Assembly (NCBI GenBank): GCA_963743275.1 | Contig: CAVUPB010000007.1 | Coordinates: forward strand, 1 to 64,000 | Reading direction: 5' to 3' | Origin: JALYLC01 sp963743275 | GTDB lineage: Bacteria > Actinomycetota > Thermoleophilia > Gaiellales > JALYLC01 | Length of the DNA: 64,000 nucleotides | Shown here: positions 33,635-40,625 of the stretch, in pieces | Layout: each line of letters starts with the position of its first letter | Numbering within the stretch: position 1 is the stretch's first letter | Made by a program: the position numbers and the translations under genes | Notes under the pieces: generated by a model | Told to the model about the DNA's origin: nothing | Database searches by the model: none | Seen by the model: the letters and a program-made list of their open reading frames with translations, nothing else

Positions 33635-34405
33635 ATGAGCGAGATCGTCCAGAGCGAGCGTCACGGAGCCGTCGCGCTGCTGCGCCTGAACCGGCCGGAG
33701 GCGCTCAACGCCCTCTCGGACGAACTGCTCGGAGCGCTCTGTGCGGCGCTCGACGCCGCCGAGGAGGCCGATGAGGTGCGCTGCGTCGTCGTGTGCGGCG
33801 CCGGTCGTGCGTTCGCCGCCGGTGCCGACGTCGCGCGCCTGCGCGAGATGACGGCCGGCGACGTGCTGGCGGGCGAGCGCGGACAGCGCTGGCAGCGGCT
33901 GCGCGCGGCGCGCGTGCCGGTCATCGCGGCCGTGCACGGCTGGTGCCTCGGCGGAGGCTGCGAGCTGGCGCTGACGTGCGACATCGTGCTCGCCGCCGAG
34001 AACGCGCGCTTCGGCCTGCCCGAGACCGGCCTCGGGCTGATCCCGGGAGCAGGGGGGACGCAGCGGCTCCCGCGCGTCGCGGGGCGCTCGCTCGCGCTCG
34101 AGATGATCCTGGGCGGGCGCACGCTCTCGGCGCGCGAGGCGCTGCAGCACGGCATCTGCGCGCGCGTCGTCGCACCGGAGGCACTCGAGCGCGAGGCGCT
34201 GGCGCTGGCTGCGCGCATCGCCGCGCGGCCCGCCGTGGCGGTGCGGCTGGCGCGCGAGGCCGTGCAGCTCGCGTTCGAGACGCCACTCGAGGCCGGCCTC
34301 CGCGAGGAGCGCCGCCTCTTCGCCCTGGCCTTCGCGAGCGACGATGCGCGCGAGGGCATGGATGCGTTCGTCGCCCGACGGACGCCGAACTGGAGCAACC
34401 GCTGA
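33635..34405 (+). CDS. Enoyl-CoA hydratase/isomerase family protein
   Basis: A 256-residue crotonase-fold protein. The oxyanion-hole motifs are AGRAFAAGADVARL and HGWCLGGGCELAL; the two catalytic Glu residues of true hydratases are present (in GGCELALTCD and FGLPETGLGLIPGAGGTQRL). It should hydrate 2-enoyl-CoA in beta-oxidation. Its TGA overlaps the ATG of the second crotonase gene (TGATG), so the two are translationally coupled and probably act on the same substrate chain. Confidence 0.92.
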   Translation: MSEIVQSERHGAVALLRLNRPEALNALSDELLGALCAALDAAEEADEVRCVVVCGAGRAFAAGADVARLREMTAGDVLAGERGQRWQRLRAARVPVIAAVHGWCLGGGCELALTCDIVLAAENARFGLPETGLGLIPGAGGTQRLPRVAGRSLALEMILGGRTLSAREALQHGICARVVAPEALEREALALAARIAARPAVAVRLAREAVQLAFETPLEAGLREERRLFALAFASDDAREGMDAFVARRTPNWSNR

Positions 34406-35184
34406 TGACCGAGGCCGCCGCCCACCGCGTCGAGCGCGACGACGCCGTCGCCATCGTCACGCTCGACCGCCCTGACGCGCTCAACGCGCAGACGCGCGCC
34501 TCGCGGCGCGCGCTCTTGCCCGACCTGCGCGCGCTCGCGGCCGACGAGGCCGTGCGCTGCGTGGTGCTGACCGGCGCGGGGCGTGCCTTCTGCGCGGGTC
34601 AGGACCTGCGCGAGCCCGGGGCGCTCGAGAACGTCGACGAGACGATCCGCGAGACGTACATCCCGATCGTCGAGGCGCTCGTGGGCATGCCCAAGCCCGT
34701 CGTCGCGGCGATCAACGGCGCCGCGGCCGGGGCGGGCCTCTCGCTCGCGCTGGCCTGCGACCTGCGCACGATGGCCGACGACGCCGTGCTCATGATGGCC
34801 TTCTCGAACATCGCGCTCGTGCCCGATTGCGGCGGCTCGTGGCTGCTGCAGCGCGCGGTCGGGTACGCGCGCGCACTGGAGATCGCGGCGAGCGGCCGCC
34901 GTGTCGGCGCCGAGGAGGCGCTCGCGCTCGGGCTCGTCCAGCGCGTCGTCGCACGCGACGAGGTGCTGCCGTCGGCGCTCGCCACGGCCCACGAGCTGGC
35001 TGCACGCCCCACGCTCGCGCTTGGCTGGACGAAGCGGCTGATGCGGGCGTCCGAGCAGAGCTCGCTCGCCGACGTCATGGAGCTCGAGGCCCAGCTGCAG
35101 GTCGCGGCCGTCGCCTCGAGCGACCATGCCGAGGGCGTCGCCGCGTTCCTCGAGAAGCGGGCCGCCCGCTTCGAGGGACGCTGA
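34405..35184 (+). CDS. Enoyl-CoA hydratase/isomerase family protein (PaaG-like)
   Basis: A 259-residue crotonase. The oxyanion motifs are AGRAFCAGQDLREPG and NGAAAGAGLSLALACD. In place of the second catalytic Glu it has FSNIALVPDCGGSWLL, with Asp as in PaaG-type 1,2-epoxyphenylacetyl-CoA isomerases and 4-chlorobenzoyl-CoA dehalogenases. The first Glu site (AGLSLAL) is also lost, so it is probably an isomerase rather than a hydratase. Coupled to the preceding hydratase. No other phenylacetate (paa) genes are seen nearby, so pathway assignment stays open. Confidence 0.88.
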   Translation: MTEAAAHRVERDDAVAIVTLDRPDALNAQTRASRRALLPDLRALAADEAVRCVVLTGAGRAFCAGQDLREPGALENVDETIRETYIPIVEALVGMPKPVVAAINGAAAGAGLSLALACDLRTMADDAVLMMAFSNIALVPDCGGSWLLQRAVGYARALEIAASGRRVGAEEALALGLVQRVVARDEVLPSALATAHELAARPTLALGWTKRLMRASEQSSLADVMELEAQLQVAAVASSDHAEGVAAFLEKRAARFEGR

Positions 35185-35188
35185 CGCG

Positions 35189-36106
35189 GTGGCGCGACCC
35201 CGCCTGCGCCTGATCGTCAACCCCGTCGCCTCGGGCGTGAAGGAGCGCTCGGTGCGCACCGTCCTGCGCGTGCTCGCGCCGGTGTGCGACGTCGAGCTGG
35301 TCGAGACGCAGCGGCGCGGGCATGCCAGCGAGCTCGCGGCCGAGGCGGCGGCCCTCGGGTTCGATGCGGTCTGCGCGATGGGCGGCGACGGGACGGCCAA
35401 CGAGGTGCTGAACGGCGCCGGCGACCTCCTCCCGATCGGCGTGCTCCCGGCGGGCGGGACGAGCGTGCTCCCGCGCGCGCTCGGCCTGCCGCGCGGCATC
35501 GGCGCGGCCGCGCGCCGCCTGGGCGAGGCGCTCGTCGCCGGGCGCACCCGCACCATCAACCTCGGGCTCGTCAACGGCAGGCGCTTCGCGTTCGCCTCGG
35601 GCGTCGGCGCGGACGCCCAGGCGGTGCGCCTCGTCGACGACGCCGGGCGGCCGCGCGGCCGGCGGCCCGGCGACGCGTACTTCGCGGCGCAGATCATGCG
35701 CACGCTCCTGCGCGGCGACTTCCGCGAGCCGCAGCTCGAGGTGCTCATCGCCGGCGAGGTCGTGGCGCGCGGTGGCAGCGTCTTCGTCGCGAAGGTGCAC
35801 CCGTGGAGCTTCGTCGGCCCGTTCGCGCTCAAGCTCGCGCCGCGTGCGACGTTCGAGGGCGGGCTCGACGTGGTCGTGCCCGCCGACATGCGGCGCCGGC
35901 ACCTGCCGCGCTACGCGACGCAGCTGCTCGTCACGGGCAGCCAGGCCTATCGCACGGACCGTCTGCTCGCCTACCTGCACGACGTGGACGAGATGCAGGT
36001 CGTCTGCTCGCGACCGATGCCGCTGCACGCCGACGGCGACGACCTCGGCGACGTCGAGGAAGCCGTGTTCGGCGTCGTCCGCAACGCCGCGCGGGTGCTC
36101 GTGTGA
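35189..36106 (+). CDS. Diacylglycerol kinase-family lipid kinase
   Basis: A 305-residue lipid kinase. The catalytic domain begins RLRLIVNPVASG and has the ATP-binding GGDGTANEVLNG (glycine-rich GGDGT) and LPAGGTSVLPRALGLP; the C-terminal beta domain follows (FASGVGADAQAVRLV, DGDDLGDVEE). It matches the YegS/DgkB group, which phosphorylates diacylglycerol or related lipids at the membrane. Start GTG at 35189, 4 bases after the crotonase stop. Its stop overlaps the GTG of the HAD gene. Lipid salvage or phospholipid turnover is likely, exact substrate unknown. Confidence 0.9.
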   Translation: MARPRLRLIVNPVASGVKERSVRTVLRVLAPVCDVELVETQRRGHASELAAEAAALGFDAVCAMGGDGTANEVLNGAGDLLPIGVLPAGGTSVLPRALGLPRGIGAAARRLGEALVAGRTRTINLGLVNGRRFAFASGVGADAQAVRLVDDAGRPRGRRPGDAYFAAQIMRTLLRGDFREPQLEVLIAGEVVARGGSVFVAKVHPWSFVGPFALKLAPRATFEGGLDVVVPADMRRRHLPRYATQLLVTGSQAYRTDRLLAYLHDVDEMQVVCSRPMPLHADGDDLGDVEEAVFGVVRNAARVLV

Positions 36107-36735
36107 CGCTTCCGCTGCTCTTCGACCTCGATGGCACGCTCGTCGACTCGCGCGCCGTGGTCGAGCGGCAGTGGCGGCGTCTGTGCGACCGGCTCGGCCT
36201 CGATTTCCCCGCCGTGCTCGCCGTGCTGCACGGCGTCCGCAGCGCCGACGTCATCCGCGCCTTCGCGCCCGCCGTCGACGCGGAGGCCGAGGCGGCCGTG
36301 CTCGATGCCGCCGAGGAGGCCGACAGCGAGGGGCTCGTGGTCGTTCGCGGAGCACCGGAGGTCCTTGCCCGCCTGCCGCGGGACAGCTGGGGGATCGTGA
36401 CCTCGGGGCACCGGGAGCTCGCCCAGGGCCGCCTGCGCGCGGTCGGGCTGCCGGTGCCGGACGTGATGGTGTGCGGCGACGAGGTCGCCGCAGGCAAGCC
36501 GGATCCCGAGGGCTACCTCGCCGGTGCGCGCTTGCTCGGTGCCGCCCCATCCGAGTGCGTCGTCTTCGAGGACGCCCCGGCGGGCATCCAGGCCGCGCGC
36601 GCGGCCGGCATGGCGGTCGTCGGCATCACGACGACCCACGCGGCCCCCCAGTTGACCGGAGCGGCCGCCGTGGTGGCCGATCTGACCGCGTTCGAGGACG
36701 CCCTCGCGGCCATCGGCCGGCGCGTCGCGGGCTGA
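36103..36735 (+). CDS. HAD-family phosphatase
   Basis: A 210-residue haloacid dehalogenase hydrolase of the phosphoglycolate phosphatase-like group. Motif I is LLFDLDGTLVDS (nucleophile and acid Asp), motif II GIVTSGH, motif III Lys in GKPDPEGYLAGAR, and motif IV VVFEDAPAGIQAARAAG. The small cap (residues 15-80) is of the C1 type. Similar proteins dephosphorylate sugar phosphates (GPP/DOG1-like). It starts at GTG overlapping the kinase stop, so it may act in the same lipid or glycerol-phosphate branch; this is inference. Confidence 0.9.
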   Translation: MTLPLLFDLDGTLVDSRAVVERQWRRLCDRLGLDFPAVLAVLHGVRSADVIRAFAPAVDAEAEAAVLDAAEEADSEGLVVVRGAPEVLARLPRDSWGIVTSGHRELAQGRLRAVGLPVPDVMVCGDEVAAGKPDPEGYLAGARLLGAAPSECVVFEDAPAGIQAARAAGMAVVGITTTHAAPQLTGAAAVVADLTAFEDALAAIGRRVAG

Positions 36736-36824
36736 CCGGACCGTTCGGGGCGCACATTCGGGGCCGGCCCCGATGGCCGGACGCCGCGCTCTTTCCGCGA
36801 GAACCTCTTACACTGCGAATCCGC

Positions 36825-37322
36825 ATGGACCTTGCCATCACGATCGGGCAGGGGCTGGGCTTCGGCGTCGCGTGCGGGCTCTCGACGATCGCGTTGCTCG
36901 TGCCGCTGCTCTGGCCGGGAATCGACGCGCTCGCGCTCGGAGCCCTCGGGGCGCCCGGTCTCGTCCTCGCCGCCGTCGACGTCTGGCTGCCGCAGAGCGT
37001 GCGCATCGCCCTGCGCGTCGCCGCGGGCGCCGCTGCCTGCGAGTTCTGGCTGCACGACGACCTCGCCTGGGCCGGGCTCGCGATCGGCGGCCTGGCTGCC
37101 GCCGTCATGGCCGTCGCGGCCGTGCCGCTGGCCGAGGGCGCCGCGCGCGCCGGGTCACGGCCGGCGACGGCGCTGATAGCCGCCGTCGCGGCGCTGATCG
37201 TGGCCGCCGCGGCCCTCGTCCCGTTCGCCGGGTATCCGCTCGCGCTCGTCGCGATCTTCCTGGCCCTGCGCACCCGCCGGCGCGGGAGCGAGCGCTATCA
37301 GGGATTGCGGATCCTCCGCTGA
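36825..37322 (+). CDS. Multi-spanning membrane protein, unknown
   Basis: A 165-residue protein with five or six hydrophobic segments (LGFGVACGLSTIALLVPLLW, LALGALGAPGLVLAAVDVWL, LAIGGLAAAVMAVAAVPLA, ALIAAVAALIVAAAALVPFA, PLALVAIFLAL) and a basic C-terminal tail RTRRRGSERYQGLRILR. The general layout recalls small DUF4126-like membrane proteins, but I could not confirm this. Its TGA overlaps the GtrA ATG, so the two are coupled and may work together in the envelope. Confidence 0.75.
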   Translation: MDLAITIGQGLGFGVACGLSTIALLVPLLWPGIDALALGALGAPGLVLAAVDVWLPQSVRIALRVAAGAAACEFWLHDDLAWAGLAIGGLAAAVMAVAAVPLAEGAARAGSRPATALIAAVAALIVAAAALVPFAGYPLALVAIFLALRTRRRGSERYQGLRILR

Positions 37323-37753
37323 TGCAGATCGAGGACAAGACCACGCCCCGCCTCGGAGCGGGCCTGCTGGCGCACCGTACGCTCCGCCAGCTCGTGAAGT
37401 TCGGGCTCGTCGGCGCGACCGGCTTCGTGATCAACGTGAGCGTGTTCGCGTTCTGCCTGCGCGTGCTCGACGTGCACTACCGCATCGCCTACGTGATCGC
37501 GTTCTGCGTGGCCGTCACGAACAACTTCGTCTGGAACCGCGTCTGGACGTTCCGCCACCAGAAGGACGACAGCCACGTCGCCATGCAGGGCGCGCGCTTC
37601 TTCGCCGTCAGCCTGGTGGCCGCCGCGGGCGGCTTCGTGCTGCTCGAGGCGTTCGTGCGCGCCGGGCTGCCGAAGATCCCCGGCGAGATGCTCGCGGTCG
37701 CATTGGTCGTGCCGATCTCGTTCCTCGGCAACAAGCACTGGTCGTTCCGCTAG
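37322..37753 (+). CDS. GtrA-like membrane protein
   Basis: A 143-residue GtrA-family protein with four membrane helices: LVKFGLVGATGFVINVSVFA, YVIAFCVAVTNNFVWNRVWTF (the conserved N-F-W-NR-WTF box), FFAVSLVAAAGGFVLLEAFV and MLAVALVVPISFLGNKHWSF. The family is involved in moving lipid-linked sugars across the membrane or in teichoic/arabinogalactan decoration. The large membrane protein gene 5 bases downstream looks like a glycosyltransferase, which fits a sugar-transfer role. Confidence 0.93.
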   Translation: MQIEDKTTPRLGAGLLAHRTLRQLVKFGLVGATGFVINVSVFAFCLRVLDVHYRIAYVIAFCVAVTNNFVWNRVWTFRHQKDDSHVAMQGARFFAVSLVAAAGGFVLLEAFVRAGLPKIPGEMLAVALVVPISFLGNKHWSFR

Positions 37754-37758
37754 CCCGT

Positions 37759-39627
37759 ATGAGGCGAGCTGCCGTCCTGGCCGCCGCCTTGCTCGTGCTC
37801 GTCGCGGCGCCTGCCGGCGCGCGCGCCGGCATCACCGGGCAGGAGGCGATCGCGATCGCCAAGCAGCAGCCCGAGGGGCACGCGCTCGTGCTCGCCCATC
37901 CCGGGGCGCGCTTCAGCGTGCGCCTCGCGGGCACCAACTGGCTCGTGCTCGCACGTCAGGCGTTCCCGAGGACGCCGCTCGCGAGCTGGGTGATCGACCG
38001 CGCGAGCGGCCAGGTGCGCGACCGCTCGCCGATCGAGGCGATCCGGAGCCTGGAGGACACCGCGGCGATCCGCATCGCGCTACGCGACCCCAAGGTCGCC
38101 GACTGGCTCTCGCGCTACAAGGGCCACACGCAGTACGCGACCTACGACTCGACGTTCCACACGTGGACCGTCCACGTCAACGCCGGGAGCCCGTACGGCG
38201 AGGTTGCGCAGGTCGAGGTCGACGATCGCACCGCGAAGGTCAACCATGCCTGGACGGGCCCTCAGGTGAACTGGGGGATGGCGCGCGGCTACAAGGGCTG
38301 GTTCGGGCGCAAGCTCAACGACACGCGCCTCTGGCTCGCGTTCTGCGCCGTCTTCCTGGTCGCGCTCGTCGACTGGCGGCGCATCCTCACGCTGCGCACG
38401 CTCGATCTCGTCGCCCTGCTCTCGTTCTCGGTCTCGCTCTGGTACTTCGAGCGCGGCCTCGTGTTCTGGGCCGTGCCGCTGCAGTACCCGCCGATGGTCT
38501 ACCTGATCGCGCGCCTGGCCTGGATCGGGCTGCGCCCGCGCGAGCAGGCGGCGCACACGGGCCGTCTGCCGGCGTGGGCGCTGGCGGCGCTGATGGTGTT
38601 CCTGATCGGCTTCCGCCTCGGCCTGAACGCGTTCGACGCGACCGTGATCGACGTCGGCTACGCCGGCACCGTCGGCGCCGACCGCGTGCTGCGGGGCCAG
38701 CTTCCGTACGGGACGTTCCCCGACTCGAGCGGCGCGCCGTGCGGCGTGAAGCACGCCGACGGCACCTCGAGCGCCTACCGGCAGGCGAAGGAGGACGATC
38801 GCTGCGAGTCGCCGGTCGCCAACGGCGACACGTACGGGCCGGTGAACTACGCGGCCTACGTCCCGGCCGTCGCGGTCGCCGGCTGGACCGGCCGCTGGGA
38901 CGATCTCCCCGCCTCGCACGGGACGTCGTGCATCTTCGACCTCGCCTGCGTCGCGGGCATGGCGGCGATCGGCTGGCGCTTCGGCCGCGTGCGACTCGCC
39001 CTGCTGTGCGCGCTCGCGTGGGTGGCGTACCCGTTCACGGGCTACGCGCTGCAGGCCAACACGAACGACATGATCGTGGCGGCGTTCGCGATCTGGGGCT
39101 TCGCGTTCGCGGTCTCGCCGGTGCGCCGTGGCGCCCTGCTCGCACTCGCCGGCTGGACGAAGTTCGCGCCGCTCGTCCTGTGGCCGCTCTGGAGCCGCTA
39201 CCCGCGCGGCGACGCCGAGCCGCGGCGCTCGTTCGCGCGCGGCGTCGCGGGTCTCGCGCTGGGAACCGCGCTGGCGGCGCTCCTGCTCATCCCCGGCGGC
39301 TTCGACGGCGTGCGCCTGTTCTGGGATCGCACGGTCGGCTTCCAGATCGGCCGCTCCTCGCCGTTCTCGATCTGGGCGTGGGGCATCTATCCCGACACGC
39401 TCCCCGATCTCGGCGGCCTGCAGACGGCGCTCGAGGCCCTGCTCCTGACCTGCGCAGCCGCCCTCGCCTTCCGGCCCCGGCGCCTCGACGCCGTGCAGCT
39501 CGCAGCGCTGTCCGGCGCGCTCGTGCTGGGCTTCGAGCTGGTGCTCACCCACTGGTCGTACCTCTACCTCCCCTGGGCGTTCCCGTTCGCGCTGCTGGCC
39601 CTGGTGCTGCCGTCGCGAGCGACCTGA
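37759..39627 (+). CDS. Large membrane protein, probable glycosyltransferase (GT87-like)
   Basis: A 622-residue protein. It has a signal-like N-terminus (AAVLAAALLVLVAAPAGARA) and an extracytoplasmic domain to about residue 170 containing a PepSY-like part (ITGQEAIAIAKQQP, TVHVNAGSPYGEVAQVEVD). Then follow about ten to twelve membrane helices. The Asp/Glu near the first loop and the long loop between helices (GADRVLRGQLPYGTFPD, NGDTYGPVNYAAYVP) resemble polyprenyl-phosphate-sugar-dependent mannosyltransferases. Position after GtrA supports a role in glycan assembly. The exact enzyme is uncertain; the N-terminal fusion is unusual. Confidence 0.7.
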   Translation: MRRAAVLAAALLVLVAAPAGARAGITGQEAIAIAKQQPEGHALVLAHPGARFSVRLAGTNWLVLARQAFPRTPLASWVIDRASGQVRDRSPIEAIRSLEDTAAIRIALRDPKVADWLSRYKGHTQYATYDSTFHTWTVHVNAGSPYGEVAQVEVDDRTAKVNHAWTGPQVNWGMARGYKGWFGRKLNDTRLWLAFCAVFLVALVDWRRILTLRTLDLVALLSFSVSLWYFERGLVFWAVPLQYPPMVYLIARLAWIGLRPREQAAHTGRLPAWALAALMVFLIGFRLGLNAFDATVIDVGYAGTVGADRVLRGQLPYGTFPDSSGAPCGVKHADGTSSAYRQAKEDDRCESPVANGDTYGPVNYAAYVPAVAVAGWTGRWDDLPASHGTSCIFDLACVAGMAAIGWRFGRVRLALLCALAWVAYPFTGYALQANTNDMIVAAFAIWGFAFAVSPVRRGALLALAGWTKFAPLVLWPLWSRYPRGDAEPRRSFARGVAGLALGTALAALLLIPGGFDGVRLFWDRTVGFQIGRSSPFSIWAWGIYPDTLPDLGGLQTALEALLLTCAAALAFRPRRLDAVQLAALSGALVLGFELVLTHWSYLYLPWAFPFALLALVLPSRAT

Positions 39628-39632
39628 CCGCA

Positions 39633-39647
39633 TACCCCCGGCAGGTA
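39633..39647. promoter_or_regulatory. CsoR-like box 1
   Basis: TACCCCCGGCAGGTA: TACC-rich half, variable centre, GGTA half. An imperfect match to the CsoR palindrome, just after the preceding gene's stop. Confidence 0.4.
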
Positions 39648-39682
39648 CGCAACATCGGGGTCTGACCCCGATGTTGCGTACC
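39644..39682. repeat. GGGGTCTGACCCC-type palindrome (perfect)
   Basis: GGTACGCAACATCGGGGT pairs over all 18 positions with its complement at 39665-39682, loop CTG. It shares the CGCAACAT-GGGG arm with the elements at 27105 and 57913. It lies between CsoR-like boxes and may also end transcription of the preceding gene. Confidence 0.9.
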
Positions 39683-39694
39683 CCGGAGGGGTAC
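39678..39694. promoter_or_regulatory. CsoR-like box 2 (perfect dyad)
   Basis: GTACCCC-GGA-GGGGTAC is a perfect 17-base palindrome of CsoR operator type. Confidence 0.5.
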
Positions 39695-39734
39695 GCGCGC
39701 CTTGCAGCCAGGCCGTTTTCGACGATTACTTGCA

Positions 39735-39749
39735 TACCCTAGGGGGGTA
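39735..39749. promoter_or_regulatory. CsoR operator at the copper operon
   Basis: TACCCTAGGGGGGTA matches the TACCC-N-GGGTA layout of CsoR operators and ends 15 bases before the first gene of the operon. Binding of apo-CsoR here would block transcription until copper is bound. Confidence 0.7.
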
Positions 39750-39764
39750 GTGTATGTTCTGCGC

Positions 39765-40625
39765 ATGCGATTCGATCGCACCCTGTTGCAGAGCGTTCCG
39801 GCCCGTCTCGGGTTGTTCGCCGTCGGCTTGCTTCTGGTGTTCGGCGCCGCGGCCGGCGTCGGGGCCGCGGTCGATCCGGGCCGGCCCGCGGCGACGTGCT
39901 CTGCGCACGGCGGCATGGGGCACGAAGCGCTCGGGCTCTCGGTCACGCAGGACGGCACCACGATCGCGCCCGCTGCCTTCAGCGCCGTGGCGGGGCGGCC
40001 GGAGCGGCTGCGCTTCCGCGTGCTCGACGGCGACGGCGCCGCGTTGCGCAGCGGCTACCAGGTCGAGGCGCAGCGGCGCCTGCACCTGATCGTCGTGCGG
40101 CGCGACCTCACCGGCTACCAGCACCTGCACCCCGTGATGGCCGCCGACGGCACCTGGAGCGTGCCGCTCACGGTGGCGCAGCCGGGCGCCTACCGCGTCT
40201 TCGCCGACTTCCAGCGCTCGTGCGAGAAGCACGTGCTCGCCGCCGACCTGCTCGCGCCGGGCGAGTTCCAGCCGCAGGCCCTGCCCGCCCCGGCCGCGAC
40301 GGCACACAGCGACGGCTACGCCGTCCATCTCGAGCACGCGGCCCTGCGCGCCGGGCGCGAGGCGCCGCTGCACTTCACGGTCACCCGCGGCGGGCGTCCC
40401 GTGCGCGACCTTCAGCCCTATCTGGGCGCGCGCGGGCACCTCGTCGCGCTGCGCCAGGGCGACCTCGCCTACCTCCACGTCCATCCCGAGACGCACGACG
40501 ACGCGGCGGGCGCGATCCCGTTCGCCGCCGACTTCGCCTCGGCCGGCTCCTACCGCCTCTTCCTGCAGTTCCGCAGCGGCGGGATCGTCCACACGGCGGC
40601 GTTCACCGTGCGGGTGGCGCCGTGA
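39765..40625 (+). CDS. Secreted His-rich protein of the copper operon
   Basis: A 286-residue protein. A signal or anchor segment (RLGLFAVGLLLVFGAAAGVG) is followed by two similar extracytoplasmic halves. The first holds RLHLIVVRRDLTGYQHLHP and the second HLVALRQGDLAYLHVHPET, so each presents an H-x-HP site; Cys and His also occur near the mature N-terminus (ATCSAHGGMGHE). Each half ends in an Ig-like strand pair (AYRVFADFQ; SYRLFLQF). It is the first gene after the CsoR operator and overlaps copA, so a periplasm-side copper-binding role is likely, analogous to but not clearly homologous with CopC. Metal binding is inferred. Confidence 0.8.
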   Translation: MRFDRTLLQSVPARLGLFAVGLLLVFGAAAGVGAAVDPGRPAATCSAHGGMGHEALGLSVTQDGTTIAPAAFSAVAGRPERLRFRVLDGDGAALRSGYQVEAQRRLHLIVVRRDLTGYQHLHPVMAADGTWSVPLTVAQPGAYRVFADFQRSCEKHVLAADLLAPGEFQPQALPAPAATAHSDGYAVHLEHAALRAGREAPLHFTVTRGGRPVRDLQPYLGARGHLVALRQGDLAYLHVHPETHDDAAGAIPFAADFASAGSYRLFLQFRSGGIVHTAAFTVRVAP

